A stretch of DNA of 64,000 nt, from positions 26,938-90,937 of the forward strand of contig JAKSID010000006.1 of the NCBI GenBank assembly GCA_024399035.1, read 5' to 3'. The DNA is from Fibrobacter sp. GTDB taxonomy: Bacteria > Fibrobacterota > Fibrobacteria > Fibrobacterales > Fibrobacteraceae. Below the pieces are notes generated by a model. The model was not told the origin of the DNA. It ran no database searches and saw only the letters and a program-made list of their open reading frames with translations. The first letter of the stretch is position 1. Each line of letters starts with the position of its first letter. Shown piece by piece: positions 24,328 through 34,770 of the stretch. The position numbers and the translations under genes are program-made.

Positions 24328-25617
24328 TTACAATCCGAATGCGGCGGGGAAGCCGCTGTACCATCTGCCATTTGATTTGTCATAGGCTTCAAATCCGCCT
24401 ACGGCGACGAAGCCCCAGTAGACCCAGGACATATTCCAGTACTCTGCAGCTTCAATAGTCTTCTTTGCCCAAAGTGCTTTCTTTGCTTCGGAAGGGCCGT
24501 CTCCACCACATCTGTCGTCAGGACCGCCGGAAACGCCGAATTCGCCAACGTTCATAGGAATGAAGCCACCGTTGATGTCGGGGTACAATTTCATGGCTGT
24601 TTTGACGTAGTTCTTCATGTCTTCAGATGCAGTGTTTGCGTAGGCAGCGTCACCAACGCATGCCGTGCTATGTCCCTGATGGGAGTATTCATAGGGGTCG
24701 TAGTAGTGGCCGGAATAGATGATGTTGCCATCCTTGGGCAGTTCAAGAACATCAAGTGCGCTAAACTTCGCATACTGATAAGATTCAAACATAATTGTCT
24801 TATTGGGGTCAACACTGCGGATTGCGTTGTAACCTGTCGTTAAGACTTCGTTTAGGTCCCTTGGCTGTGACATGGTAGGTTCATTCAGGACATCCCAGAC
24901 AAGCATCGTATCCGGGAATTCCTTGAATGCCGTAGCAACTTCGGTCCAAATTGCAGCGAAATGTTCCTTTTCTGCCTCGTAGAGTGCAGGGAACTTGTTG
25001 CGGTTGGTGGCGAAGAAACTGATTTCGTAGTACCAGTGGAAGCTGACGATGACAGCGAGACCCATGTCAATTGCCAGTTTAACATCTTCCTTGACACCAG
25101 CCAAACGATCTGGGTTGACCTTGTGGGTGACAGGGTCGGAATTGTGCTGCCAGCGGACAGGAATACGGACTGAGTTGAATCCGGCATCCTTCAGGAACTT
25201 GAAATATTCGTCCTTGATTGCATTGCCCCATCCGCCGTCGAGGTAGTCGTCGCAGCCGTAGTTGTACTGCACTGCGGGGATATTGTTGTCGTACTTGGCA
25301 TCATAAGAGGGGAGGAACATCGGGTACTCGATGCCATTCGCCTTGTAGATAACAGTGTCACTGCTTTTTCTGTCAGGGTCATATTGCAGGGTGCCACAGT
25401 TCCAGTAGGAATGGGAGTCCCAGGCGTTTCCAAGGTTGATGCCTTTGCCCAGACGCTTGTTCATGGCGCGACCCAAAGAATAGTCTACGGGAACAACAAC
25501 GTGGGCTGCTGTGGCTTGCTTTTCTTCTTCTTCTGCCGGGGCGTGAGTTGAACTGCTGCTGTCGCAGGCAACCATGGCGAGGCCGAGGGTGAGTACAAAG
25601 GGGATCAGTCGTTTCAT
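24328..25617 (-). CDS. GH5 endoglucanase-type lipoprotein
   Basis: The 429-residue protein has a lipobox (AMVAC, Cys18) and a GH5 catalytic domain: GKGINLGNAWD near residue 58, SVRIPVRW, acid/base Glu246 in WDVLNEP and nucleophile Glu359 in VGEFG. Substrates of the family include cellulose, beta-mannan and xyloglucan, and a cellulase is likeliest in this organism. Lipid anchoring suggests cell-surface display. It is divergent from the outer-membrane operon at 25852. No ribosome site stronger than GAGG is seen before its ATG. Confidence 0.92.
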   Translation of the reverse strand: MKRLIPFVLTLGLAMVACDSSSSTHAPAEEEEKQATAAHVVVPVDYSLGRAMNKRLGKGINLGNAWDSHSYWNCGTLQYDPDRKSSDTVIYKANGIEYPMFLPSYDAKYDNNIPAVQYNYGCDDYLDGGWGNAIKDEYFKFLKDAGFNSVRIPVRWQHNSDPVTHKVNPDRLAGVKEDVKLAIDMGLAVIVSFHWYYEISFFATNRNKFPALYEAEKEHFAAIWTEVATAFKEFPDTMLVWDVLNEPTMSQPRDLNEVLTTGYNAIRSVDPNKTIMFESYQYAKFSALDVLELPKDGNIIYSGHYYDPYEYSHQGHSTACVGDAAYANTASEDMKNYVKTAMKLYPDINGGFIPMNVGEFGVSGGPDDRCGGDGPSEAKKALWAKKTIEAAEYWNMSWVYWGFVAVGGFEAYDKSNGRWYSGFPAAFGL

Positions 25618-25811
25618 TTTGCCCTCAAAGGTAAAATTGTTCTTTACATAAAACTAAACATTTTCAATCTTAAGGAATACAACTATTCAAAAATAATGTG
25701 TTTACTACTGAAAACGCGAAAAAACAGCCAAAAATACAAAAAAAGTGTTGTTTAACCCACTTTGTGTACGCTTTTTGATTTTTCGCTTTTCCCACCCCTA
25801 AAAAAACAAAT

Positions 25812-25819
25812 TATATTGT
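25812..25819 (+). promoter_or_regulatory. Putative promoter box TATATTGT of the outer-membrane operon
   Basis: A near match to TAnnTTTG located 32 bases before the first gene, inside the AT-rich divergent region 25618-25851 shared with the GH5 gene. Confidence 0.35.
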
Positions 25820-25851
25820 AGCCTATCCGAATTTGGAGATTTTTAGGCATT

Positions 25852-26595
25852 ATGAAAGTAAATCCGCATAAAGCAAGCTGGTTGTGCGCCCTCGGCGTAC
25901 TTCTTTTAGCGTCGTTCTCTTTTGCTGGTTATGGATTCAGCGATTATCGTGATCGTGACCAGTCCCGTTTTGTAACCAAACAGGCTAAGCCCTTCCGTCC
26001 CGACAAGGACGTGGTGTCCGTGGTCATGCGTGAAGCAATCCCACGTGGCGGTGGATACGTCTACCAGTATCCTCGTGAAAACCCCGAACCGGTTCTCACC
26101 GACAAGTATGCTATGGAAGGCGCTCTTTCCATGGAAATTGAACTTATTGCCAGCGACTATTCCGGTGTGGCTATTTGTATCGCCGGTTCCGTCGACCTGG
26201 AACCGTACTACGAAGAAGGCGTCGTTGAATTCTGGATCAAGGGCGAAAAGGGTGGCGAAAATGCCCTGTTCGTGCTTGTGGACGACGGTGTTAAGACCGG
26301 TGGCGAATCCATGCAGGTTAAGCTCCGTTCCAAGAGCCTCGGCGAAATCACTACCGAATGGAAGCGTTTCAGCATTCCTCTGAAGCTCTTCGGCAGAACC
26401 GGTGTTTACTGGGATGCAAAGAACACTCGTGAAGTGATGCTCCCCTTCAGCTGGACCAACTTCAAGGGCTTCCGTATCGAAGTCCGTAAGGATGAAAACG
26501 AATCCTTCAAGGTCTGGATGGATGATATTGTCGTGAAGAGACAGGGCAAGGCTTACGAAGGCCCGTCCAACTACCCGTTCCGCAACGAGATTTAA
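25852..26595 (+). CDS. Secreted CBM11/CIA30-like protein, first gene of a six-gene operon
   Basis: The 247-residue protein has a signal peptide (cleaved near SFAGYG) and a beta-sandwich-like body: LSMEIELIASDYSGVAICI, a central GVVEFWIKGEKGGENALFV, then WKRFSIPLKLFG and FRIEVRKDENESFKVWMDDIVV. This layout is that of CBM11/CIA30-type carbohydrate-binding modules. There is no T9SS tail and no catalytic domain. It heads a run of six genes with gaps of 6-16 bases. A glycan-binding role at or near the outer membrane is the best guess. Confidence 0.65.
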   Translation: MKVNPHKASWLCALGVLLLASFSFAGYGFSDYRDRDQSRFVTKQAKPFRPDKDVVSVVMREAIPRGGGYVYQYPRENPEPVLTDKYAMEGALSMEIELIASDYSGVAICIAGSVDLEPYYEEGVVEFWIKGEKGGENALFVLVDDGVKTGGESMQVKLRSKSLGEITTEWKRFSIPLKLFGRTGVYWDAKNTREVMLPFSWTNFKGFRIEVRKDENESFKVWMDDIVVKRQGKAYEGPSNYPFRNEI

Positions 26596-26610
26596 GAGGA
26601 ATAGGATTAT

Positions 26611-29112
26611 ATGCGCAAATTACCGTTTATTGCAACAACCCTGCTTTGTTCCTCTCTAGCATTGGCTCAAGAGGACGCAATTCAGGAAGATTATTCTACT
26701 GAATCTGCTGTAGAAACCCCCGCCGAAGAAGCTGCTCCTGCCGAAGAAGCGGCTCCTGCTGAAGAAGCCGCTTCCGTCGAGGAATCTACTGAAGTCGCCG
26801 AAGCTCCTGCCGAAGAAGCTCCGGCTGCAGCCGAACCGGCACCCGCAGAAGAAGCTCCCAAGAAGGAACTTGCAAGTACCGCTACCGCAAAGGGACCGGC
26901 ACCTGTGGTCGCCGCACCTAAGACTCTCGCACCCGAAGCTCAGATCGCCGCTGTCGAAGAAAATGCGGATGCACTTTCTGAAAACATGGAATCTACCCTG
27001 CTCGGTAAGGACGATCTGCCGTTGGCAGTCTCCGGTTACATGGCTTTCCGTCTCAAGAACTTTGACTACTCCAAGGGTAGCCCCTGGTCTAAGACCGATG
27101 CGGCTCGTACGCCGGTAGATGCAGTCCTCAACATGAACATTGTAGCAATGCCAAATAGCTACATGACTTTGTGGACAAACATCTCTTTCCCGTTTGACCT
27201 GAGTGGTTTCTATACAAACTATCTGTCTGAAAAGCCCAGCGATGCTAAGACTTACGACGAACGCGTGCTGTTCGACCACTCCACCGATTTCTACTCCGTT
27301 TCTATTAACGAAGAAATGAATATGGGCGTGGATATCCGTGCTGGCGTGTTCGGTGCATACGTTACCGCCGGTGGTGTTATCTGGGCAAATTCTTCTCCGC
27401 TTACCATGTGGGAACGTGAAACCAATCCTCGTTTCGCATGGCAGTACGAACTGTTCGAAGACGAAAAGACTGTAAGTACTTACTATAAGGAAAAGGTCTT
27501 TAAGCCGGTTAAGGAAGGTGGTCGTGCATTCTGGACCAACCGTTCTTTCGGTGGCGTCTTTGCTAGCGTCTATCAGCTGCCTTTCGACTTGAAGGCTCAG
27601 TTCCTTCTGTCCCAGCCTGCTGACGCAGACATCGGTACCCGTGACGGTCTCCGTATGTACGGTGGCCAGCCTGGCGAAATGGAAATGTCCGGTACTTACG
27701 ATTTCCGCGGTTCCATCTACCACGGCCGTATCGCTAAGGAAAAGATTGCCGACAACATGACCGTCGGTGTCAACTACATGGGCGTGGTCTTCGATAACGA
27801 AATCGTTAACGAAGGCGAATTCAGCGAACTGTGGGCTAAGTATTCCGAATCCGGTGAGCCGACAATCCTGAACACTCACGTTGCTTCTCTTGACGTCAAG
27901 GGTAACATTACCCCGAAGCTGTACCTTATGGCTGATTTGGCATTGAGCCTTACGGACTCTCTGAAATTCTTCCGCACTAAGGATGCTGCAAACTATGTTG
28001 AATCTGACGTCACCACGGGTTATTTGCCCGATGCCTACGAACGTTCGATCAATACCCCGCAGGTTGGCTTCTACCTGAAGGCCCAGAGTAAGTATATCGA
28101 AGGCTGGCCCATGACTGTTGAAGCCATCTTCCTGCCTAAGGAATTCTACTCTCCCTATTCTATCTCCAACCCCTCTCGTTTCACCAGCTGGCGCAAGGAT
28201 GAATCCTACCTCAACGGTGGTTCCCTGCGTTACACTCCCAATATGGCTGGCTTGAACTTCAAGTTGGAACCCACCTTCAACCGCGGTTACTTCGATATCC
28301 AGTATGGTCAGCACCGTCAGATCGAAGAGGGCCAGGACATGGTTTACTTCAACTACCGTCTTAACGGCCGTAGCATGTGGGAAGGCACTAACTCTTGGAC
28401 CAAGCATAAGCCGCTCTTTGTTGCTGACTCTGGTAACGCTGGTGGCGCTGGTTACATTGCTCGTGCAGGTGTTCAGCAGACTACTGAACTGGGTGTTAAG
28501 CAGTACCGTCAGCAGGGCGGCCTTTACGGTGGCACCTGGGAACTGTGGGAAGGCTTTGTTGCCTACGACAATGCAGAACAGATTGTTAACGGTGAAGTCC
28601 CCTCTAGCACCAAGTGGTTCTCTTACCTCTCCTTCATGGGCGGTTATGATATTGGTGGCTGGTTCAATACCGACCGTACCATCATGATGACTGGTTACGC
28701 CGCTCTCTCTGGTGTTTCCAAGAGCTTTGCTCCTATCGCTATCAACGAATCCACGTTTGATATGATCCTTTGGAGCTTCTATGGTCATTTCGAACCTTCT
28801 GTGGCTGTGACCCCGACATTCCATATGGTCGGTGTTCTTGGCTTGGAATCCTTCCGTTCTCAATACGGTTACACCAAGACCGAAGCAACGTCGGCTCCTC
28901 AGACCGCTGGCGATCCCTATACCATGTTCTACTACAAGAAAACTCCGATCAATTACCTGGAAACCGCAATCGGTATCGGCTTTGACTGGGATTTCTCTGA
29001 CCGCGTTGGTCTCCATGCTCGTTACAAGTACATGACCCATTCCGACGAAACGGTCTCTGTAAACGATTGGCATTCTCACTACATTGCCGCCGAAGTTAAG
29101 GCTTGGTTCTAA
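26611..29112 (+). CDS. Large outer-membrane beta-barrel protein with Ala/Glu/Pro repeat region
   Basis: The 833-residue protein has a signal peptide (ending SLALAQ), a low-complexity Glu/Ala/Pro region (about 25-95, with repeated APAEEA), a short coiled-coil-like helix (AQIAAVEENADALSENME) and then a long body of alternating aromatic/polar strands, ending HYIAAEVKAWF. The terminal Phe fits the beta-signal for BAM-mediated insertion. The repeat region could cross the periplasm toward peptidoglycan. No family is recognised. A GAGGAATAGGA site precedes it, 15 bases after the preceding gene. Confidence 0.65.
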   Translation: MRKLPFIATTLLCSSLALAQEDAIQEDYSTESAVETPAEEAAPAEEAAPAEEAASVEESTEVAEAPAEEAPAAAEPAPAEEAPKKELASTATAKGPAPVVAAPKTLAPEAQIAAVEENADALSENMESTLLGKDDLPLAVSGYMAFRLKNFDYSKGSPWSKTDAARTPVDAVLNMNIVAMPNSYMTLWTNISFPFDLSGFYTNYLSEKPSDAKTYDERVLFDHSTDFYSVSINEEMNMGVDIRAGVFGAYVTAGGVIWANSSPLTMWERETNPRFAWQYELFEDEKTVSTYYKEKVFKPVKEGGRAFWTNRSFGGVFASVYQLPFDLKAQFLLSQPADADIGTRDGLRMYGGQPGEMEMSGTYDFRGSIYHGRIAKEKIADNMTVGVNYMGVVFDNEIVNEGEFSELWAKYSESGEPTILNTHVASLDVKGNITPKLYLMADLALSLTDSLKFFRTKDAANYVESDVTTGYLPDAYERSINTPQVGFYLKAQSKYIEGWPMTVEAIFLPKEFYSPYSISNPSRFTSWRKDESYLNGGSLRYTPNMAGLNFKLEPTFNRGYFDIQYGQHRQIEEGQDMVYFNYRLNGRSMWEGTNSWTKHKPLFVADSGNAGGAGYIARAGVQQTTELGVKQYRQQGGLYGGTWELWEGFVAYDNAEQIVNGEVPSSTKWFSYLSFMGGYDIGGWFNTDRTIMMTGYAALSGVSKSFAPIAINESTFDMILWSFYGHFEPSVAVTPTFHMVGVLGLESFRSQYGYTKTEATSAPQTAGDPYTMFYYKKTPINYLETAIGIGFDWDFSDRVGLHARYKYMTHSDETVSVNDWHSHYIAAEVKAWF

Positions 29113-29127
29113 TAGGGGGTGCAGAAT

Positions 29128-31344
29128 ATGAAAAAGACTATGAATATGAAAAAGACTTTAGCTGCCGTTCTGGTCACCTCCATTGCAGCCTCTGCAAGCG
29201 TGGCTCAGAATCAGGAACTGATTGAAAGCAAAGTTGATTCCGTCAACGCTAAGCGTGGTCTGGAAATCACCGGAAGCATCCGTGCAGTCGCTCAGTCTTC
29301 TACCTTGAAGGATGATAAGGACTTCAACGGCTTGAACACTATGCCCAAGGTTGAAAAGGACGAATTTGTTACGGGAGACCTTGCATTTGGTTTCCGTCCT
29401 TACGAAAACGTCCGTGCAAATGCCGTTCTTCGTCTGGAAGCTGGTATGCAGGAATACTTCGCTGCTGCAGCAAAGAGCGTTTCCGTTCCTTGGATCAACG
29501 TCGAAGGCAATATCGGTAATTCCTTCTACTGGGTCGTCGGTGACTTCCGTCAGGAATACTCTCCGCTGACTTTGTTCGTTCCGGGCATTGACATCATGTA
29601 CGAACCGCAGATTTTTGCTCGTAAGCGTTATATGGCCCAGAAGGAACAGTTCCTCGAAGGTAACCAGCGTAACCTTCAGGGTGCAAACATCCAGTTCCGT
29701 AAGGACCTGAACCCGGTTCTCGGTCAGGTTCGTGCCGAAGCAATCTTTGCACGCTTGAACCGTACCGCAGTCTTGGACCTCAGCGGTGCCGAAGGCAATA
29801 TCCTTCCGAACGAGGAAGTCTGGGGCGCTTCTCAGGCTTCTAACACCGATAAGTGGTTGGTTGCTGGTAACATCGAATTGCTGCCTTTCAATAAGGCCGC
29901 ATACTTCGGCGTCACTCCGATGTATGTATTCGATAACGAAGACTCCTATTCCTACGTCTATCGTCATCAGGATGGTGCAGCAACTGCAGATTACGAACTG
30001 CAGGATATTAACCCCTACGAACTGAATCCTCAGAATACGATGGTTGTCAGTGCCCGTGCTGGTGCTGATTTTACATCCATTCTCGGCAACAATAACCTGA
30101 TCTTGGATGGTACTGCTGAATTCGCAATGTCTATGGATAAGGCCTACAAGGTCGATACCCTGGCAGAAAAGACATATGAGTTCACGGAACAGGACTTGAA
30201 TGGCATGGCCTTGTTGGTCAACCTGAATGCCGGTTACAAGACCGACAAGTGGGGTGTCAAGGTTGCTGTTGATGCAGTCTACAATGACAGCAACTGGTTC
30301 AACAACTTGGCTCAGTCTCCTTCCTTCTTTGCTCAGCGTGTCCTGAACTCTGATCGCGATGGAAACACTGTTAAGTATTCAGTAAACTCTCCGCTTTACT
30401 CCTCTTTCGATGCTCTCTATAATTTCAACCCGAAGTTCTCTCCTGTAGCAAGATCTTTGGGAACAAATGATGACGCATTCAGAGACGGTCAGAGCAACAG
30501 CTACAACATTGCAAACTACAACAAGAATTCCTGGACTTCCAACGTTTACACCCGCAATCAGTTGGCTCTCCTCGAAACTCTCTCCGACCCGGCTTTGCAG
30601 ATGAGCTTGCCTAACGGCTTGGCTACCTCTAACCGTGCTGGTGCTCGTGCAACTTTGACCGCTAACTACGGCGAAGCTGTGGAATTCCAAGGTATGTTCA
30701 GCATGTTCCAGCAGGTATCCCCGGTGACCACCCAGGTTCTGATCTCTGGCAACAAGACCTCTCTTACTTATAAGGCAGCCTCCTATCTTGAATACGGCGC
30801 CGGTGCTAAGGTTGACGTGTTCAAGCTCCTCGGCTTCTCCAGGCCGCTGGAAGTCTCTGGCTCCTATAAGCATTCTGAACGAACCCTCGATACTGATAAC
30901 TGGACTGCAGCTGGCCTCGTTGATGAATCCACCTCTCTTAAGAGCGACTTCATCAATGCTGGACTCTATGTTCAGTACTTGCCTCGCTTGGGCGTAAATC
31001 TCGGCTTCCAGATGATCAATTCCGAAATGACCGAACTGAACCAGTTGAACGCCTACGGTGTTGGTTACAAGAACCCGAAAATCAAGAGCTCTCAGATGCA
31101 GTGGATGGTCGGCCTCGACTACAATATTGCTAAGACCGCTTGGTTGGCTGTTAACTTCGGTATGATTTCCGTTTCTAACGACTACAACACTACCAAGTCT
31201 CTGGCTGCCGATGGTTCTTCTGCTGACTACTCCGGTGCAGTGAACTTGCCGGATTATATTTCTAGTACGGATGGTCTGACAGGAACTTTCACGTATGAGT
31301 TCTCGCAGATGGTTCTTGAAGCTTCCATTAACGTGGAATTTTAA
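29128..31344 (+). CDS. Outer-membrane beta-barrel protein, paralogue A
   Basis: The 738-residue protein has a signal peptide (ending ASASVAQ), a helical stretch (QELIESKVDSVNAKRGLEITG) and beta-barrel repeats ending MVLEASINVEF. It shares a block with the next gene: YSPLTLFVPGIDIMYEPQIF here against FTPYTLYTPQQQLLQEPEIF there. A second block (MSLPNGLATSNRAG against MELPYGIATPDRKG) also matches, so the two are paralogues. ATG 29128, with AGGGGG 8 bases before it, is preferred over GTG 29119. A porin-like or adhesive function is inferred only. Confidence 0.65.
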   Translation: MKKTMNMKKTLAAVLVTSIAASASVAQNQELIESKVDSVNAKRGLEITGSIRAVAQSSTLKDDKDFNGLNTMPKVEKDEFVTGDLAFGFRPYENVRANAVLRLEAGMQEYFAAAAKSVSVPWINVEGNIGNSFYWVVGDFRQEYSPLTLFVPGIDIMYEPQIFARKRYMAQKEQFLEGNQRNLQGANIQFRKDLNPVLGQVRAEAIFARLNRTAVLDLSGAEGNILPNEEVWGASQASNTDKWLVAGNIELLPFNKAAYFGVTPMYVFDNEDSYSYVYRHQDGAATADYELQDINPYELNPQNTMVVSARAGADFTSILGNNNLILDGTAEFAMSMDKAYKVDTLAEKTYEFTEQDLNGMALLVNLNAGYKTDKWGVKVAVDAVYNDSNWFNNLAQSPSFFAQRVLNSDRDGNTVKYSVNSPLYSSFDALYNFNPKFSPVARSLGTNDDAFRDGQSNSYNIANYNKNSWTSNVYTRNQLALLETLSDPALQMSLPNGLATSNRAGARATLTANYGEAVEFQGMFSMFQQVSPVTTQVLISGNKTSLTYKAASYLEYGAGAKVDVFKLLGFSRPLEVSGSYKHSERTLDTDNWTAAGLVDESTSLKSDFINAGLYVQYLPRLGVNLGFQMINSEMTELNQLNAYGVGYKNPKIKSSQMQWMVGLDYNIAKTAWLAVNFGMISVSNDYNTTKSLAADGSSADYSGAVNLPDYISSTDGLTGTFTYEFSQMVLEASINVEF

Positions 31345-31359
31345 TGGGAGGAAGCGAAT

Positions 31360-33531
31360 ATGATGTTCAATAAGAAAATTTCCGCTTTCGGTCTTACTTC
31401 TGCAATCTTGTTCTCCGCTACCGCAGCTATGGCTGAAGGTGAAAGCGTCGAAACCCAGCAGAAGACCCTTTTGCAAAAGTTGGATTCCCTGAACGCCGCT
31501 GTTCTGGGCCTCCGTATCAATGGTTCTGCTAAGGCCGGTGTCTTGACCTCTATGGCTAGCTCCGATCAGTTCAAGGCTGAATCCCCGACTCAGGAAAGCC
31601 AGGCATTTACCGATGCTAACTTGATCTTTACCGCTCGCCCCAGTTCTGAAACCGAAGTGCATTTGGAAATGCGCCTTCACAAGGATTGGCAGAGTGGCTT
31701 TGATGAAAACAACAACCCGATGATTGGCCACTGGTTCTCCTATGATGGCAAGATTCTGAACAAGCATGTTGATTTCAACTTGGGCTACATGAAGGTCGGC
31801 TTTACTCCGTACACCTTGTACACCCCGCAACAGCAGTTGCTGCAGGAACCCGAGATCTTCGCTCAGAAGCGTGTCGAAGCTTTGGCCCAGCGCAACCTGG
31901 ATACCACAACCGCTCGCTTGATGCAGGGCTTGAATGTGGATTACCATAGCGGTAAGCTTGGTCCTCTTTCCGATATCCATGCTCAGGCAACTGGCGCTCG
32001 TATGCGTAACACCGCCAAGAAGGTTGACCAGGTGTTCTTTGACTTCGACTACGCTGACCGTTATTTCTACGGTTTGCGTGGAGGCGTTGAACTCTTCGGT
32101 GCAAGCCTCGGTGTGAACTATACCGATGTGTTTGATCGCCATAAGGGTGCTAGAGCCCGCATGACTACCCTTGATTCTGTAATTCATTACGAAGACAACT
32201 CTGTGCTGTCTGCAGAATTGAACTTTGATTCCAAGAAGGTTCTTCCCAGTCTTCCGCTTCAGTTCGGTTTGAATGGCGAATTCGCTATGTCCAACTGGTC
32301 CGCTGATGGGGATCGAATGGTGCAGGTCCCTGATACTGCCTATAATGTGCAGTATGTGTTCATCTACAAGGATCCTAAGAACAATAAGGATAAAGACTCT
32401 GTTCTTACCGTGGTGTCCAAGGTTACCACCAAGGATGCAATTCAGAATGAGTCTGAAGGCGAAGCTAGTGGAACTTCCTTCTACGTAGAACCTTATGTTA
32501 ACCTTGAATTCGCTGGATTCCAGGTTGATGCCAAGGTTATGTATCTCCAGAACGGAGAAGATTTCTGGTCTGAAATGGCTTCTTCTCCGGTTTATGAAGG
32601 CAACGGTGTTGTCCTGAACTCCAATGCTTTGTACAATAGCGATGCCTATTCCAATCTGGTTGACAACTTCGGTATGTCCAGTCTGGAAAACATGTACTTC
32701 ACTGTGTACAACTCCAATCCTTTGAGTGCTGGAAACATCATGTCTTCCTTGGCTGGTGCCGGTACAAATACGTTGGACAATACTGATGAAGGCGATCCCC
32801 AGTATTTCTATTCCCGCTTGTACAACAACTACAAGAACGCACACTTCTATCGCAACGGTTACAATGCCGAAGTCTTGAAGCGTAGGGAAATTTCTGAAGC
32901 TCTGACCAACATGGATCCTTCTGTCAGCATGGAATTGCCTTATGGCATTGCTACTCCTGACCGTAAGGGTGTTAAGGCTAGCCTCAATGTCCGCTGGAAC
33001 GACGCTCTTGAAGTTAACGCAGTTGTCGCTGCTCTTAGCGAAAACGCTGCAACCAAGCATGACGCTTCTGGCGCTATCGTTGCCGGCGAAACCGAAGCTA
33101 ACAGCTACCTCCGCTATGGCGTAGGCCTTGGCCTTGATGTTGGCCGATTCCTCGCAGGCCTCGTCGATATTGGTGCTAAGCTCCAGTTGTCCTATGATCA
33201 TTCCGAAGAAGATGCTTACCTGGAACGTTCTATGAACCGCTTGATGGGTGGCCTTTCTGTGAACCTCTTTAGCAGGGTTGATATTCTTGTGGGTTATCAG
33301 ACTTCTTCTAAGGAATTTGGCAAGCCGCTCGTCGTCGGAACTAATGCCATTACCAAGACCGAAGAAACCTTGCTCTTGGCTGGTCCCCGCGTAAAGATTG
33401 CTCCTAATTCCTTCGTGTCTGTTCAGGGCGGTATGTTGAATGACAAGGTTTCTTTCACAACGGCCGGTGCTGCGGACGAACTCTCTATCGGTAAGATTGT
33501 TCTTACTGCCGATGTAACGGTAAACTTCTAA
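31360..33531 (+). CDS. Outer-membrane beta-barrel protein, paralogue B
   Basis: The 723-residue protein has a signal peptide (ending TAAMAEG), a helical stretch (QKTLLQKLDSLNAAVLGLRING) and a beta-rich body ending VLTADVTVNF. It shares blocks with the protein at 29128 and probably arose by tandem duplication. The terminal Phe again suggests BAM-dependent insertion. A GGGAGG site lies 8 bases before the ATG. No catalytic motif is seen. Confidence 0.65.
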   Translation: MMFNKKISAFGLTSAILFSATAAMAEGESVETQQKTLLQKLDSLNAAVLGLRINGSAKAGVLTSMASSDQFKAESPTQESQAFTDANLIFTARPSSETEVHLEMRLHKDWQSGFDENNNPMIGHWFSYDGKILNKHVDFNLGYMKVGFTPYTLYTPQQQLLQEPEIFAQKRVEALAQRNLDTTTARLMQGLNVDYHSGKLGPLSDIHAQATGARMRNTAKKVDQVFFDFDYADRYFYGLRGGVELFGASLGVNYTDVFDRHKGARARMTTLDSVIHYEDNSVLSAELNFDSKKVLPSLPLQFGLNGEFAMSNWSADGDRMVQVPDTAYNVQYVFIYKDPKNNKDKDSVLTVVSKVTTKDAIQNESEGEASGTSFYVEPYVNLEFAGFQVDAKVMYLQNGEDFWSEMASSPVYEGNGVVLNSNALYNSDAYSNLVDNFGMSSLENMYFTVYNSNPLSAGNIMSSLAGAGTNTLDNTDEGDPQYFYSRLYNNYKNAHFYRNGYNAEVLKRREISEALTNMDPSVSMELPYGIATPDRKGVKASLNVRWNDALEVNAVVAALSENAATKHDASGAIVAGETEANSYLRYGVGLGLDVGRFLAGLVDIGAKLQLSYDHSEEDAYLERSMNRLMGGLSVNLFSRVDILVGYQTSSKEFGKPLVVGTNAITKTEETLLLAGPRVKIAPNSFVSVQGGMLNDKVSFTTAGAADELSIGKIVLTADVTVNF

Positions 33532-33541
33532 GAGGTGCACC

Positions 33542-34756
33542 ATGAAAAATTTTAAACTGATTCTTTCTGCAGTTACGGCAACCTTCCTCTTCGGTTGCTC
33601 GGATCTTGCTGTTAATGAAAAAGAAGCTTACTCTGAAAACATGCCGGCAGATTTCAACTATCAGGAATACGTTGAAATCAATCCCAAGTTGCATTTCCAA
33701 ATCATTACGGAAGCTGCTACTAAGCACAATTCCGATATCCGTGAAATGTTGGATCAGCGCAAGACGCTGGCGAAGGACTCCGCTACAAACGCTGCAGCTA
33801 TTGCAGCTTTGGATTCCTCTGCTCAGATGAAGGCTTATATTGCCGATTCCATTAAGTTCTACCAGACCGATTCCGCAACAATCCATGCTTTGTTCCTCAA
33901 GGATTGGGCTGGCGCTTTGCGTCACTACACTGAAGCCGACTGGAAGAGTAGCTGGGATCAGGTCGCTGTTGCTACCAAGTATGATACAACATCCAAGGTC
34001 CTGGACACTCTGAGACTGGACGTGACTGGCATTGGTGAAGGTACAGATACGACCAAGATCTATATGGATACCGGTAAGGCTGATGGTACTACCGCGAAGG
34101 GTAAGATTACCTATGATGAAAATGGTGTCATTACCGCAATCGATGGCTATACCGACACCCTCTACACAGAAGAAATCTCTGTAACCATTAGTGAAACGGT
34201 TAAGGTCGAAAAAATGAAGACCAAGGCCAAGCTGATGACTAGAACCACTGTTACTGTTGATACTACAGTGGATACTACATACATAAAGGGCCTTGATGCA
34301 TCTAAGTACTCTTATCTGGGTAAGTTCAATTTCATTGACAAGGTTGATGCCGCTGGCAATGTCCAGGAACTGGATGATGTTGCCGTTGCCGAAGCTGTAA
34401 AGGCTGACTCCACTACTGTTACACTTCAGTACATCTGGATTGGCAAGGTCAATGGTTGGCCGTATCGTCGTTGTAAGGAAAGCGAACTTAACAACACTCG
34501 TCCTTGTGAAGACGAATACTTGCTTTGCGAAGCTGCGGCTGCAAATGCCTCTACGACGACTGAAGTAACTGAAAAGACCGAAGAAGGCTCTGAAGCAACT
34601 GAAGAGGACTCTAAGGAAGACGAAAAGGCAAAGATAGAAGAAACGTTGCGCCTTTGCATCAGCAATGTTAAGAACAGTTGTGCTGTAACTGATTCCACAA
34701 AGTTCAAGCGTTACTGCTACGATGAAGTTGGCGGCTATGCTCGCGAGATTAAATAA
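33542..34756 (+). CDS. Lipoprotein of the outer-membrane operon
   Basis: The 404-residue protein has a lipobox (LFGC, Cys19) and an N-terminal helical region (about 40-130, with QIITEAATKHNSDIREML). A Thr/Asp-rich central region carries repeated VDTT and TDT motifs. The C-terminus is Cys-containing and Glu-rich (CEAAAANASTTTEVTEKTEE and later ENVKNSCAV-like sequence). A glycan-binding or scaffold lipoprotein is possible. No family is recognised. It begins 10 bases after the barrel gene with an AGAGGTG site. Confidence 0.6.
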   Translation: MKNFKLILSAVTATFLFGCSDLAVNEKEAYSENMPADFNYQEYVEINPKLHFQIITEAATKHNSDIREMLDQRKTLAKDSATNAAAIAALDSSAQMKAYIADSIKFYQTDSATIHALFLKDWAGALRHYTEADWKSSWDQVAVATKYDTTSKVLDTLRLDVTGIGEGTDTTKIYMDTGKADGTTAKGKITYDENGVITAIDGYTDTLYTEEISVTISETVKVEKMKTKAKLMTRTTVTVDTTVDTTYIKGLDASKYSYLGKFNFIDKVDAAGNVQELDDVAVAEAVKADSTTVTLQYIWIGKVNGWPYRRCKESELNNTRPCEDEYLLCEAAAANASTTTEVTEKTEEGSEATEEDSKEDEKAKIEETLRLCISNVKNSCAVTDSTKFKRYCYDEVGGYAREIK

Positions 34757-34770
34757 GGCAGGGTGATTTT

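Noticed and set aside
26656..29079. 807-codon open frame on the minus strand
   Set aside because: Antisense shadow of the outer-membrane protein gene, with no start signal and no domain.
30379..33543. 1054-codon open frame on the minus strand
   Set aside because: It runs opposite the two beta-barrel genes with their signal peptides and ribosome sites, and its translation has no domain. It is a shadow of strong codon bias.
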